DNA of 64,000 nucleotides from Reichenbachiella ulvae (GTDB lineage: Bacteria > Bacteroidota > Bacteroidia > Cytophagales > Cyclobacteriaceae), in the NCBI RefSeq assembly GCF_025833875.1, contig NZ_JAOYOD010000001.1, positions 1,860,001-1,924,000 on the forward strand, written 5' to 3'. A program made the position numbers and the translations under genes. Of this stretch, positions 9,301 to 17,773 are shown in pieces (positions within the stretch are counted from its first letter, which is position 1; each line of letters opens with the position of its first letter). The notes beneath the pieces are model-generated. The model was not told where the DNA came from, ran no database searches, and was given only the letters and a program-made list of their open reading frames with translations.

Positions 9301-9596
9301 AATGTTCTGACAGCACCCTGGCTGATGCCATCTTTTCTTTCTCTTTCATTTTGATAGGTCCTGAATTCATATCCATCAAAGCGATGAAGACTGTTGCTAG
9401 TGCCCAACCAGATGTAACCATAATTGTCTTGCAACACCGAAAAAACTGAATTATGACTCAATCCTTCTCGGATACTCAGGTTTTGATAATCTATGTTTTG
9501 ACCTCCAACACTGAAGGAAGCAAAGCAAAAAACCAAATGTAATAGAAATCTATAGCTGGCTGTCTTTCTCGAAATCACATGCTTCTTCCCCTTCAT
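6393..9596 (-). CDS. Reg_prop beta-propeller sensor histidine kinase
   Basis: The ATG at 9596 is preferred because it gives a signal peptide (MKGKKHVISRKTASYRF followed by a hydrophobic stretch); an in-frame ATG at 9644 would add 16 residues. About 700 periplasmic residues hold repeated Reg_prop blades (YIWLGTSNSLHRFDG, RIWIGTESGLSYF, LWVGTFGGGVHLYDG), which build two seven-bladed propellers in this family, then a Y_Y_Y domain (PGKYQFQVRSS). One membrane helix (WFIGLVMIALVILIMLL) leads to a coiled coil, a HisKA helix with the phosphoacceptor His in VASHDLKSPL, and a HATPase with N-box NLISNAIKF and DNGIGIP. There is no receiver or AraC domain, unlike the Bacteroides hybrid systems. In the family the propellers sense glycans or other periplasmic ligands; the ligand here is unknown. 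Confidence 0.93.
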   Translation of the reverse strand: MKGKKHVISRKTASYRFLLHLVFCFASFSVGGQNIDYQNLSIREGLSHNSVFSVLQDNYGYIWLGTSNSLHRFDGYEFRTYQNERERKDGISQGAVRTLFQDSEERIWIGTESGLSYFYRGEIVPFNELNNQMAVQPYAIEEMLETPSGELWIATWGGGIFVWDEKELKAINKSTAPTLETDIIVDFLWDESRRCIWIGTWDGGLYRYMVESQSMEKVTAFPGINARALALREASELWVGTWGDGLYVYRDDVFEQHLVEAKGAIAIFSNKILDLAVDHKDQLWVGTFGGGVHLYDGENFLSYANDPQDNNSLCGNYVETITIDDEGALWVGTKGAGVSRMKPTPFHAYPYLKKKSYDPFDPTIPGVVKDERGNKWVLGPERKLVQLTGKEYKMLAQLYEQEYRESYMFIVLRDLDGKIWCGGETGSGLFVIDNEQFIDFNQKGRDFRRNNINDIYQDSQGRVWLSMTYDGGLYCFDGDEEIYYRNDPRDSSSISSTEILYVTEDHEGVIWVATWRGGLIRYDFQEFKTFRESEGDSGINSNLTLSTFESRSNQLYVVTETGLNLLDRETMTFEHFGKEEGLQTNLALGVVEDEKGKLWLSTLTGVTVFDPEARTFTNYKIRSGLSDDIHNRIGHSNEDYYLVGTQGFVRFDPVEVQEQIDNTHQLYITGLYLGDEVIHHLDGKSVESLDEITISRQKDRSLGFEFSILNYDLDQKRMYAYRMGKRTDDWVNLGDNNFVYLSRLRPGKYQFQVRSSLDGVHWDVGKVLSIWVKPKWYEQSWFIGLVMIALVILIMLLIRSRNVYLERQKDKLEKLVDKKTRQLKKKNKLLKSKTQMLELRNNEVEKFAYVASHDLKSPLHTIEGMMDILRDNLNGHIDPESERFMGYVKETTQRMVQLINGLLEHARIGTDHKFETVDLNQVLKHLRNDLGRNIEESCTELKIGEMPVLNGQELGLRLLFQNLISNAIKFRPAHRSPVIEISCLSSPASKEKYYKFMVRDNGIGIPERYQKQIFGIFKRLHNTNDYEGTGIGLAHCKKVVDIHRGELWVESVPDEGSTFYFTISSGL

Positions 9597-9770
9597 GAAA
9601 CCTTGTCTTAAAATTTGACCAAACGATGATACTGGTTGGATCATGAATCCGCTGAATGCAGCCTTTATTAAATATATAGAAAATATTCGATACTAATTTC
9701 CAATCCGGCTGAACCATTCTCACAAAAGGCTTGTTTCACTAAACATCTATCCAATAACTAATCAGAATCT

Positions 9771-10277
9771 ATGCAAGTATCAAATCTCGCCGTTCGACTA
9801 TTATCAGTCCTTCTATTTGTTTTATTATCTCATTTTCAGGTTCAAGGTCAGGTAACTCTTTCCATTGAGCTCAAAGAAATCAATGGTCGGGTTTTTAGTT
9901 TGCGAGACTTGCAAGGGAGTGAATTGACTGTTGTGGATTTTTGGGCTACCTGGTGCAAACCCTGTGTCAAGTCCATACCAAAGCTCATTGAATTGTCTGA
10001 GAACTTCGAAAGCGACAAAGTGAAATTTGTGGGGATCAATGTGGACAGCCCTCGAAACAGTGCCAAAGTCAGACCCTTCTCTAAATCACTTGGGATTCCA
10101 TACCCTGTCCTGTTAGACCCAGATCAAGAACTGTATGGAGAATTGCTCGTCAATGTACTTCCGACCTTATTTATTTTAGATTCTGACGGAAAAGTGCTCT
10201 ACACGCACGAGGGTTATGTCCCCGGGGATGAAAAGAAAATTGAAGAGCAGCTCACAAGCTTATTGAATAATGATTAA
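9771..10277 (+). CDS. TlpA-like periplasmic thioredoxin
   Basis: This 168-residue protein has an N-terminal signal peptide (LLSVLLFVLLSHFQVQG) and a TlpA/ResA thioredoxin fold with the redox motif WCKPC in VVDFWATWCKPCVKS and the cis-Pro segment VLPTLFI. Its likely role is thiol-disulfide exchange in the periplasm. The stop overlaps the start of the next gene by 8 nt, which indicates tight co-transcription with the barrel protein at 10270 and probably with the second thioredoxin at 11793. The family is clear; the client protein is unknown. Confidence 0.9.
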   Translation: MQVSNLAVRLLSVLLFVLLSHFQVQGQVTLSIELKEINGRVFSLRDLQGSELTVVDFWATWCKPCVKSIPKLIELSENFESDKVKFVGINVDSPRNSAKVRPFSKSLGIPYPVLLDPDQELYGELLVNVLPTLFILDSDGKVLYTHEGYVPGDEKKIEEQLTSLLNND

Positions 10278-11781
10278 GAGCATTCTAATAAGCTTATTAT
10301 TGGTTGCTTGGTTCACCCAAATCCAGGGACAAGGAAGTCTCAGAGGCTCCAATCTCATGGAGTATCAATTAGGTAACATTCCTGAACTGGACCCTAGATA
10401 CCAGAGTTCGCTCTACGATCAATTGAATCTATCCTACAGATTTAAGTCTTTTGGTTTAAACACCCGAGTCGAGCAATACTACCCTTCATTTGGTGAGGAT
10501 TTGGATTATATACGGATCAGCCAGTTCAAATTTCAATACAAATCAGACTTTATTGATATATCAATCGGCCATCTCTACGAATCTTTTGGGAAAGGACTCT
10601 TGCTACGAACTTATGAAATCCCTTCCTCCATCTGGGAAACACGAGGGTACCGCGTTCGCTACGGTTTTTACAAAGATCTCCTGGGAGCTGCCGTCCAATT
10701 AAAATTTAAAAACACAGAACTCAAACTCCTGCGTGGAGAAATCCTAGACGTAACACTCCCTCCCACCATTGAGGGGGAGATAGACCGTAGACCTGACCTA
10801 ATCGAAGGTATGGAGTTGAGCCAACGATTCGGTAGACAGAAAATGGGTGCTATCTATATGCGTCATCACAGAACCGATCCTTCCAGCCTAGATGCTGATC
10901 CAGATGGCTACCTTTCGATATACTATGACGGCAATGTGCTTGACAACTATTCCATCTATGGAGAAGTTTCCAAAAGAGTCACTGGCGAAGTTGATATATC
11001 GGATTTTGGAGAGGCTGCTGCTTTTGGCGCCTATCTCGGTCTCAATTTTTATTTTGGAAATCTGGGTGGTAGCGTCGAGTACAAAAACTACCAGAACTTT
11101 GCCCTGGGTAATGGGATCAATGACCCTCCTACTCTGGTGAAAGAACACTCCTATCGTCTACTCAACCGAAGCACCCATGTGCCAACATTGACCGATGAGA
11201 GTGGCTATCAACTGGAGCTCTACTACAGTTTTGAAAACGGGAATATGCTGACTTTCAATACGGCAAGAGCCAAAAACGAAATATCAGAGACTGACATCCC
11301 AATCTTTTATGAATACTTTCTTGAATACCAGTTCCAGATCAATGAAAGCATTGATTCAAGACTTTTTGTCGATTACTCCCAGGCGCCATTCGACAATGAA
11401 AACCACAGGTATGCCGTCGGTAGCTATTGGACTTTTCCTCATGAAAAAATGAGCTCAAGTCTGGAAGTAGAATATCAAAATATCCAGAGAGGTGACAATG
11501 ATGCTTTCGCCAATTATTACTTTTCTTATACGCTAGCACGACCTTCTCTTTTCAGTATTTCGGCCGTAATGGAACTAAGTGCAGATCCTTTTGTGTTAGT
11601 ACAAGCAGATGATGAATTCAACTTCTATCCTGCTTTGGTGACCACATATAAACCCAATAACAAAAACACTTTAACGTTATTCGCTGGTAAAAGAAGAGGT
11701 GGGCCAGCTTGCAATTCTGGCGTATGCTACGATGTATTGAGTTTCCAGGGAGTTGAACTAAGAATCACCACTAGATTTTAA
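10270..11781 (+). CDS. Outer-membrane beta-barrel protein, DUF6029-like
   Basis: This 503-residue protein has a cleavable signal peptide (SILISLLLVAWFTQIQG) and then alternating amphipathic strands throughout, ending in a terminal aromatic (TTRF), as expected for an outer-membrane barrel. The C-terminal segment GGPACNSGVCYDV has two Cys five residues apart next to the last strand; from memory this motif is characteristic of the DUF6029 group. Its start overlaps the upstream TlpA-like gene, and a second thioredoxin with a T9SS tail follows after 11 nt, so redox handling of the paired Cys is a reasonable inference. No transport substrate can be assigned. Confidence 0.72.
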   Translation: MIKSILISLLLVAWFTQIQGQGSLRGSNLMEYQLGNIPELDPRYQSSLYDQLNLSYRFKSFGLNTRVEQYYPSFGEDLDYIRISQFKFQYKSDFIDISIGHLYESFGKGLLLRTYEIPSSIWETRGYRVRYGFYKDLLGAAVQLKFKNTELKLLRGEILDVTLPPTIEGEIDRRPDLIEGMELSQRFGRQKMGAIYMRHHRTDPSSLDADPDGYLSIYYDGNVLDNYSIYGEVSKRVTGEVDISDFGEAAAFGAYLGLNFYFGNLGGSVEYKNYQNFALGNGINDPPTLVKEHSYRLLNRSTHVPTLTDESGYQLELYYSFENGNMLTFNTARAKNEISETDIPIFYEYFLEYQFQINESIDSRLFVDYSQAPFDNENHRYAVGSYWTFPHEKMSSSLEVEYQNIQRGDNDAFANYYFSYTLARPSLFSISAVMELSADPFVLVQADDEFNFYPALVTTYKPNNKNTLTLFAGKRRGGPACNSGVCYDVLSFQGVELRITTRF

Positions 11782-11792
11782 ATCTCAAAGCC

Positions 11793-12587
11793 ATGAAAAA
11801 AGCCCTTTTCCTAATCCTATCATCCATCCTAATTAGTCTGACTTCCTTTGCTCAAAGTGTAGGCTCTGCAGCTCCAGACTTTTCGCTATCCTACCTTTCT
11901 GGCGGCACCTTTCATCTGTCCGATCACAAAGGAAAAGTGGTTTTCCTCTTCATCTTTGGCAATCAATGCCCGCACTGTAGATCGAATGGCCCCAATACCG
12001 AAAGTGGCATCTATGAAGTCTACAAAAGCAACCCCAACTTTGTGGCGGTAGGAATAGACGTCTGGGATGGCAATGCAAGCCTGGTTGCCGATTTTCAAGA
12101 CAGAACGGGGATCACCTATCCACTATGCCTCAATGGCTCTGCTATCGAAGACCTGTACAACACGACCTACGACCGAATGATTGTGATTGACAAGGATGGT
12201 ATCATCCGATTCAAAGATAACGCGCAAGCCACCAGTGCAGTGGTAAGTAGTGCAAGTGAAGTCATCGCCTACTATCTAGCTGACATTAGCGATGACGGCA
12301 TGGGAATGGACATGGTGTTGAGCACAAATCAAAAACTATCCTTCAATCTTTACCCAAACCCAACTAATCAATCTCAAATCAATGTTTCAAGCACTGAATT
12401 AATAGAAAACGAAGGGGAGTTCTTGCTGTATGATCTCGCCGGAAAACTACAATACAGCACACCGCTTTCTAGTGATCCAACAGGTATCCAACAAATCAAT
12501 TTGGAGGCAAGTTTAAAAGGTCCGTATATTGCGAGCCTAACCATCGGAGATCAGCATTTCAATCAACGTATTTTCATCACTCAATAG
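11793..12587 (+). CDS. Thioredoxin-fold (redoxin) protein with C-terminal T9SS type A sorting domain
   Basis: This 264-residue protein carries a signal peptide (ALFLILSSILISLTSFAQ), then a redoxin domain with the motif CPHC in FIFGNQCPHCRSN, and a C-terminal ~80-residue sorting domain starting FNLYPNPTNQSQINV and ending FNQRIFITQ. In the family, such tails route proteins through the type IX secretion system to the cell surface or medium, so this would be an extracellular thiol oxidoreductase. It is the third gene of the 9771-12587 operon. A perfect palindrome, GGTCAAATTTGACC, lies at 12608-12621 just past its stop and may act on the transcript end. Confidence 0.87.
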   Translation: MKKALFLILSSILISLTSFAQSVGSAAPDFSLSYLSGGTFHLSDHKGKVVFLFIFGNQCPHCRSNGPNTESGIYEVYKSNPNFVAVGIDVWDGNASLVADFQDRTGITYPLCLNGSAIEDLYNTTYDRMIVIDKDGIIRFKDNAQATSAVVSSASEVIAYYLADISDDGMGMDMVLSTNQKLSFNLYPNPTNQSQINVSSTELIENEGEFLLYDLAGKLQYSTPLSSDPTGIQQINLEASLKGPYIASLTIGDQHFNQRIFITQ

Positions 12588-12810
12588 CTCAACTTTCGAG
12601 CGACAAAGGTCAAATTTGACCTCAAATAGTCAACAATCTAAACTTCTAATACTCCTACACAGTATTTTGTTGATTTACTTACTTCTATCTTCCCATTAAT
12701 TTCTAGATTTGTGCCTTGGTCGAGAACCTAATAACCCATCCCACCTTATTTGACCGAAACATTATCTTTAACTTTATGTATCTAGCTAAGATACAATTGG
12801 TTTGATTCTA

Positions 12811-14331
12811 ATGGTGAATTTTAAAATTCAGTCAAAAAATGTATTCCGTGCAGTTCTGCTGACTCAGCTTGCGGCAATATCCGCCTTGCTATTAGCTGAA
12901 CTTTTGATTGATTTAAAATCCGGTGGAAAACCGATATTCATCATCAGTTTTGTACTGAGTTTGTTCATTACTCTGATAGGTTTTTACAAATCAGAATCAA
13001 AGATTGCTCGCTTCTCGGTCCCCTTACTTGTAGCCTTACTTCTTGAAGGACATTTCATCAGTCAACCAGAATCTTTTAAAACCATTATTTTTTGGTTCCC
13101 CTTTATCCCAATTCTATCACTTATATGCCAGGGTCTAAAAGCATCCAGGATCTGGTTTGCTGTTATCATTATTCTTCAAATCTTGAATTACGTTTATACT
13201 AACCATACAATTGGATCCAACTATAGCGTAACCATTGACACCCAAGCTACTTTTGTGGCAAGTGTAATCTTTCTGATTTCCATTTTAGCTACTGTCTTTT
13301 TACTGTACAACCTACTGAGTAGCGCATACAAGAGATCCGTAATAAAAAATGAAGAGCTAACAAGTCTCAAAAACAGTATCGAAGCAAAAAACAGTATTCT
13401 AAAACAATATAACAGTGCCATGCTGGAGTTGACCAGAACTCCAATTCTGGAAGGTAATTTGGATGTTACGCTTGAAAAAGTAGCAGATGTGGCTCGCGAC
13501 ATACTCTCTCTCCCCAGAGTGAGTATTTGGTTTTTTAGCGATGACAAGCAAAGACTGATCAAAAAACTTTTGATTGAAAATGGAAAGGCTGATCCTACCC
13601 CTATCGAACTTCATAGAGGTGATTTTCCCAGGTATTTCGAGGCAGTTGAAAATCAGCCAGTCATCATGGCTCCTTTGGCAAGCAGCCACCCAGACACTGC
13701 GGAATTTACCTCTAACTATCTGGAGCCGCTCAACATCAAATCCATGTTGGATTGCCCGATCGTTCAAGACAAAGGTGTGATAGGCGTGATCTGCTGCGAA
13801 CAAAAGAAATTTGTCCGAAATTGGGTGGCAGAAGATGCATTGATAATTCAATCCCTGGCGGATTTCATTGCCATGCATTTTAAAAACCAAAAGATCAAAA
13901 CTCTGATGACTCAACTCACAGAACAAAATAAGGAGCTTTCACTCAAGAGCAATGAGATCGCCAGCATGAATCAGGAGCTTCATGGCTTGAATCAAAAACT
14001 GATCGAAAATAACAGCACACTAGAAGATACTGTCAGGAAAAGAACGAAAGAATTGATCACTCAAAACAACCAACTGAAGGAATACGCCTTCGTTAATTCG
14101 CACATGCTGCGTGCCCCCTTGTCAAGCATTTTAGGACTGTCCAACATACTACAGATGAAATCAGACAACATGGAGGAGCAAGAATTGTTAGAAGCCCTCT
14201 TCCAGTCTACCAACAACCTGGACGAAATCGTCAGAAAAATCAGTAGCACACTAGAAGATGGCAGCAATTTGACCCGAAAGGACATTGACTACATCATAAA
14301 CGAACGATTCAAAGAATCAGAAAAGGAATAA
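12811..14331 (+). CDS. Membrane GAF protein with HisKA-like helix but no ATPase domain
   Basis: The ATG at 12811 is preferred over a TTG nine bases earlier. Residues 1-190 contain about six membrane helices; ~215-360 form a GAF domain (ILSLPRVSIWFFSDD, then MLDCPIVQDKGVIGVICCEQ); ~375-430 are coiled coil; and ~425-465 match a HisKA helix with a candidate phosphoacceptor in FVNSHMLRAPLSSILGL. The protein then stops after ~50 more residues, with no N-box, G-box or other HATPase motif, and the 37 nt to the next gene leave no room for one. The residue after the His is Met rather than Asp/Glu. It may be a phospho-accepting partner or a regulator of the adjacent kinase at 14369; that is inference. 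Confidence 0.8.
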   Translation: MVNFKIQSKNVFRAVLLTQLAAISALLLAELLIDLKSGGKPIFIISFVLSLFITLIGFYKSESKIARFSVPLLVALLLEGHFISQPESFKTIIFWFPFIPILSLICQGLKASRIWFAVIIILQILNYVYTNHTIGSNYSVTIDTQATFVASVIFLISILATVFLLYNLLSSAYKRSVIKNEELTSLKNSIEAKNSILKQYNSAMLELTRTPILEGNLDVTLEKVADVARDILSLPRVSIWFFSDDKQRLIKKLLIENGKADPTPIELHRGDFPRYFEAVENQPVIMAPLASSHPDTAEFTSNYLEPLNIKSMLDCPIVQDKGVIGVICCEQKKFVRNWVAEDALIIQSLADFIAMHFKNQKIKTLMTQLTEQNKELSLKSNEIASMNQELHGLNQKLIENNSTLEDTVRKRTKELITQNNQLKEYAFVNSHMLRAPLSSILGLSNILQMKSDNMEEQELLEALFQSTNNLDEIVRKISSTLEDGSNLTRKDIDYIINERFKESEKE

Positions 14332-14334
14332 CCT

Positions 14335-14349
14335 TGTGATTGAATCACA
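14335..14349. promoter_or_regulatory. 15-bp perfect palindrome upstream of the Reg_prop kinase
   Basis: TGTGATT-G-AATCACA lies in the 37-nt gap between the stop of the GAF protein and the ATG of the kinase at 14369. It resembles a CRP/FNR-family half-site pair (TGTGA/TCACA), but the 5-nt spacer is one shorter than the CRP norm. It could equally form a small mRNA hairpin. Confidence 0.3.
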
Positions 14350-14368
14350 TTCATTGTAGATTTAATCG

Positions 14369-17300
14369 ATGTGTGACCGATCTACTCTCCAACTTAAAGG
14401 TGCTTATCTTCAGTTCTTTATAACAGGAACTATACTACTCTTTTTTTATCCTTGTTGGTCACAGACACCTAACATTCAGGTCAATTTTCAGAACATCAAC
14501 AATGAAAAAGGCCTTTCGCAAGGCTCCATCACCGACATCATCCAGGACTCCAAAGGTTTTATATGGATTGGCACGCACAATGGCCTCAACAAATACAATG
14601 GGGACGATTTCCAAATCTATCACCACATAGAATCCGATTCTACTAGCCTTTCAGACAATTCCATCTCATGCCTGATGATGGACAACCAGGGCAGCTTATG
14701 GATTGGGACGGCAGCAGGCGGCTTCAACAGATACGATGAGAGCACAGATGCTTTCACACAATACTTACTAGACCCTACCGATCAGGATGAGATACGAGCC
14801 AATGCCATTTCCACTCTTTTTCAAGATAGCCAGGGACGTTACTGGATAGGAACAGACGGCTATGGTCTAGCCCTTTGGCACCCCACTAAGGGGCTAATAG
14901 ACAGATGGGATCGATCTACAGAGGACTCAACAGGTATCCGCAACAACTACATCAAACAAGTCTATCAAGATCGTCAGGGACAATTGTGGCTAGTGCATGA
15001 CAATGGAATAACACAGTTTGCCTATGATGGAGAATTTCAAATCCTCAATGAGTTTAAATCTAATCCGAAAAACCCTTCTTTGGGTCTTCCCTCCTCATAT
15101 GCCAAACAAATCATACAGCAATCGGAAAGTTTGTATTGGATAGCAACAGACGATGGCGTCAGCCTTTTTGATCAATCCAAAAATCGATTTAAGCATTTTC
15201 AAGCTGAAGGAGCTGATCCTAAAAACCACATAGCCAACAATTACTGCAAAACCCTTGCCCTTTGTGATCGAAACAATCTTTGGATAGGTACTGATCATGG
15301 TATCAGCATCATTGACACTAAAACTTTTGAAATTCAAAATCATTCGATGCAACTAAATGATGAGAACTCATTAGTTGATGATTATGTCAAGGTCATATTC
15401 AAAGACAAGGAAGAAAGACTCTGGATCGGTACAGATGAAGGTATCAGTGTATATGACTCTAAAAAGGAGCAATTTCAACTCCTTGAAATCCCTAACTCCT
15501 GTGGAATCAATCAAATAGGAAACAACGTATTCGATGTACTGCAGGACGATCACTATCTCTGGATAGGCACTGATCATGGACTCTATCTCATTCGCAACTC
15601 TGATCAAAAGGTGTTTTACTATACCCAGGGGGATTCAGACCCCAACAACTTGAAAAATGAGGTGATCAAAGAAATCTACAGAGATTCATCGGGGCAAGTT
15701 TGGATTGGTACCGACCATGGTCTCAATCTGGCAATCATGAATTCGAATCAAGAAGTCATTGGGTTTAAACAACCTATCAACAATCCAGAACTTAACAGAG
15801 CTTCCATTCGCTCCATATTAGAAGACAACAAAAAAAGAATTTGGATTGGTACATGGGGAATGGGCCTGACCATACTCACAAAAGACAGCAATCAAATACA
15901 TAGAGGTAGCAATCACAAAGTAGACTCAGGATTGAAAAGTGGAATTATCAGTAATATACTTCAAGATAAAAAAGGAAGAATATGGGTCTTGACTGCTCGA
16001 GGATTAAACCTCTACCTAGAGGAAAGCAAGACATTTAAAAACTATCATCACAAACCCGACAACCCAAACAGTCTAAGCAGCCCTCACCCTACGAGTATGC
16101 TAATAGACGGCAACCAGATTTGGATTGGAACCAATGGAGGTGGGTTAAACAAATTCAACCCTGAAACAGAAGAATTTGTTCATTATTCACTGGAGGCCCT
16201 GAAAAACCTCACCATTTATTCTATTCAAAAAGACAAAGAGAACCATCTATGGTTAGGGACAAGCAATGGCATCATCAAATACGACCCTATCCAAAACCTG
16301 ATTCTGAAATTTGAAATAAGCAATGGGTTACAGGGCAATGAATTCAATATGAATTCCACTTTCCAAACCGAAGAGGGAGTCATTTATTTTGGTGGTCACA
16401 GAGGTCTTAATTATTTCAATCCTAGCGAACTCGAAACCAACCAGAATGTTCCAGAAGTTTATATCACTGATTTTTTTCTCTTCAATGAACCGGTAGATAT
16501 CCGACCCAATGGAGTTCTGGAACAAAATATATTGACCACTGATCATATCCATCTCGATTATGATCAAAATATTCTATCGTTTCGTTTCGTTGGACTGAAT
16601 TATCGAAATTCTGAAAAAAACCAGTACGCCTATCAGCTAGATGGCTATGACAAAACATGGATTAGAACTGAGCAAAGCTATAGACAGGCCAATTATTCCA
16701 ATGTACCGCCTGGTGATTACACATTTAAGGTCACTGCCTCTAATGATGATGGCCTATGGAACAAAGCGGGAGCTAGTATAAGAGTAAGCATCTCCCCTCC
16801 CTGGTGGCAATCCACTGCAGCTTATGTTCTGTATGCCCTACTTTTCATCGCATTAGGGCCTGGAATTTATACTTTCAGAATCTTGAAATATAAGCAGCAA
16901 GAAGAAGAGCTGGAAAGACTGGTTAAGAAACGAACCAATGAACTGAGCAAACAAAAAGAACTGGTAGAAGAAAGAAATCTGGAGTTACACGCTGCTCATG
17001 AAGAGATCAATCACAGCAATAACAAGTTGCGTGAGCTGAATGCTACACTGGAGGAAAGGGTAAACCAAAGAACGGAGGAGCTGCAAAAAGTGGTCTCGGA
17101 CCTTCAAGAAAGAAACATCAATCTGGAGCAGTTCAATTACATCATCTCGCACAACATGCGTGCGCCCGTCTCCAACCTAAAGGGGCTCCTGGGCTTATAT
17201 AATCACAAGGATCCAAACGACCCCTTTAACAAAACCGCATTGGATCAACTGGAAAAATCATGCGGAGATCTGGATGAAGTACTGAAAGACCTGACAAAAA

Positions 17301-17773
17301 TTCTGGAAGTCAAAAAGGATCTAGATCAGAGGAAAGAAATCATTCTAATCACTGAATTGATAGAAAAAATCAAAAGCTCTCTAAAAAAGGAGATCAAAAA
17401 GGCTGAAGTAACCATCGAATTGGATTTGCAAGTGGATAGCATCAAATCTGTCAGTTCCCTGTGGTACAGTATTTTCACGAACCTGCTATCCAATGCGATT
17501 AAGTATCGATCAAAAGATCGCCCCTGCCACATCAAAATCAGCAGCTTTAAAACCAATGGTCTAACCACGTTTACCTTCGAAGACAATGGAATCGGAATCG
17601 ACCTAAAACTCAACAAAAATAAAATATTCGGTCTATACAAAAGATTTCACAGCCATGTGGAAGGGAAAGGCATGGGACTCTTTATGGTTAAGACTCAGGT
17701 CCAATCCCTGGGTGGAAATATCACCATCAAAAGTACCCCTGACGAAGGAACTAAATTTACTATTACGCTCTAA
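14369..17773 (+). CDS. Reg_prop beta-propeller sensor histidine kinase
   Basis: This 1134-residue protein has a signal peptide (FFITGTILLFFYPCWSQ) and ~700 residues with at least a dozen Reg_prop blades (FIWIGTHNGLNKYNG, SLWIGTAAGGFNRYDE, QVWIGTDHGLNL). A Y_Y_Y domain (PPGDYTFKVTASNDDG), one membrane helix (~835-855), a long coiled coil, a HisKA helix with His928 in IISHNMRAPVSN, and a complete HATPase (NLLSNAIKY, EDNGIGID, GKGMGLFMV) follow. It ends at the ATPase without receiver or DNA-binding domains, so a separate response regulator is needed and none is adjacent. It shares the RAP variant of the H-box with the ATPase-less protein just upstream. Its last four bases overlap the convergent gene at 17770. 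Confidence 0.93.
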   Translation: MCDRSTLQLKGAYLQFFITGTILLFFYPCWSQTPNIQVNFQNINNEKGLSQGSITDIIQDSKGFIWIGTHNGLNKYNGDDFQIYHHIESDSTSLSDNSISCLMMDNQGSLWIGTAAGGFNRYDESTDAFTQYLLDPTDQDEIRANAISTLFQDSQGRYWIGTDGYGLALWHPTKGLIDRWDRSTEDSTGIRNNYIKQVYQDRQGQLWLVHDNGITQFAYDGEFQILNEFKSNPKNPSLGLPSSYAKQIIQQSESLYWIATDDGVSLFDQSKNRFKHFQAEGADPKNHIANNYCKTLALCDRNNLWIGTDHGISIIDTKTFEIQNHSMQLNDENSLVDDYVKVIFKDKEERLWIGTDEGISVYDSKKEQFQLLEIPNSCGINQIGNNVFDVLQDDHYLWIGTDHGLYLIRNSDQKVFYYTQGDSDPNNLKNEVIKEIYRDSSGQVWIGTDHGLNLAIMNSNQEVIGFKQPINNPELNRASIRSILEDNKKRIWIGTWGMGLTILTKDSNQIHRGSNHKVDSGLKSGIISNILQDKKGRIWVLTARGLNLYLEESKTFKNYHHKPDNPNSLSSPHPTSMLIDGNQIWIGTNGGGLNKFNPETEEFVHYSLEALKNLTIYSIQKDKENHLWLGTSNGIIKYDPIQNLILKFEISNGLQGNEFNMNSTFQTEEGVIYFGGHRGLNYFNPSELETNQNVPEVYITDFFLFNEPVDIRPNGVLEQNILTTDHIHLDYDQNILSFRFVGLNYRNSEKNQYAYQLDGYDKTWIRTEQSYRQANYSNVPPGDYTFKVTASNDDGLWNKAGASIRVSISPPWWQSTAAYVLYALLFIALGPGIYTFRILKYKQQEEELERLVKKRTNELSKQKELVEERNLELHAAHEEINHSNNKLRELNATLEERVNQRTEELQKVVSDLQERNINLEQFNYIISHNMRAPVSNLKGLLGLYNHKDPNDPFNKTALDQLEKSCGDLDEVLKDLTKILEVKKDLDQRKEIILITELIEKIKSSLKKEIKKAEVTIELDLQVDSIKSVSSLWYSIFTNLLSNAIKYRSKDRPCHIKISSFKTNGLTTFTFEDNGIGIDLKLNKNKIFGLYKRFHSHVEGKGMGLFMVKTQVQSLGGNITIKSTPDEGTKFTITL

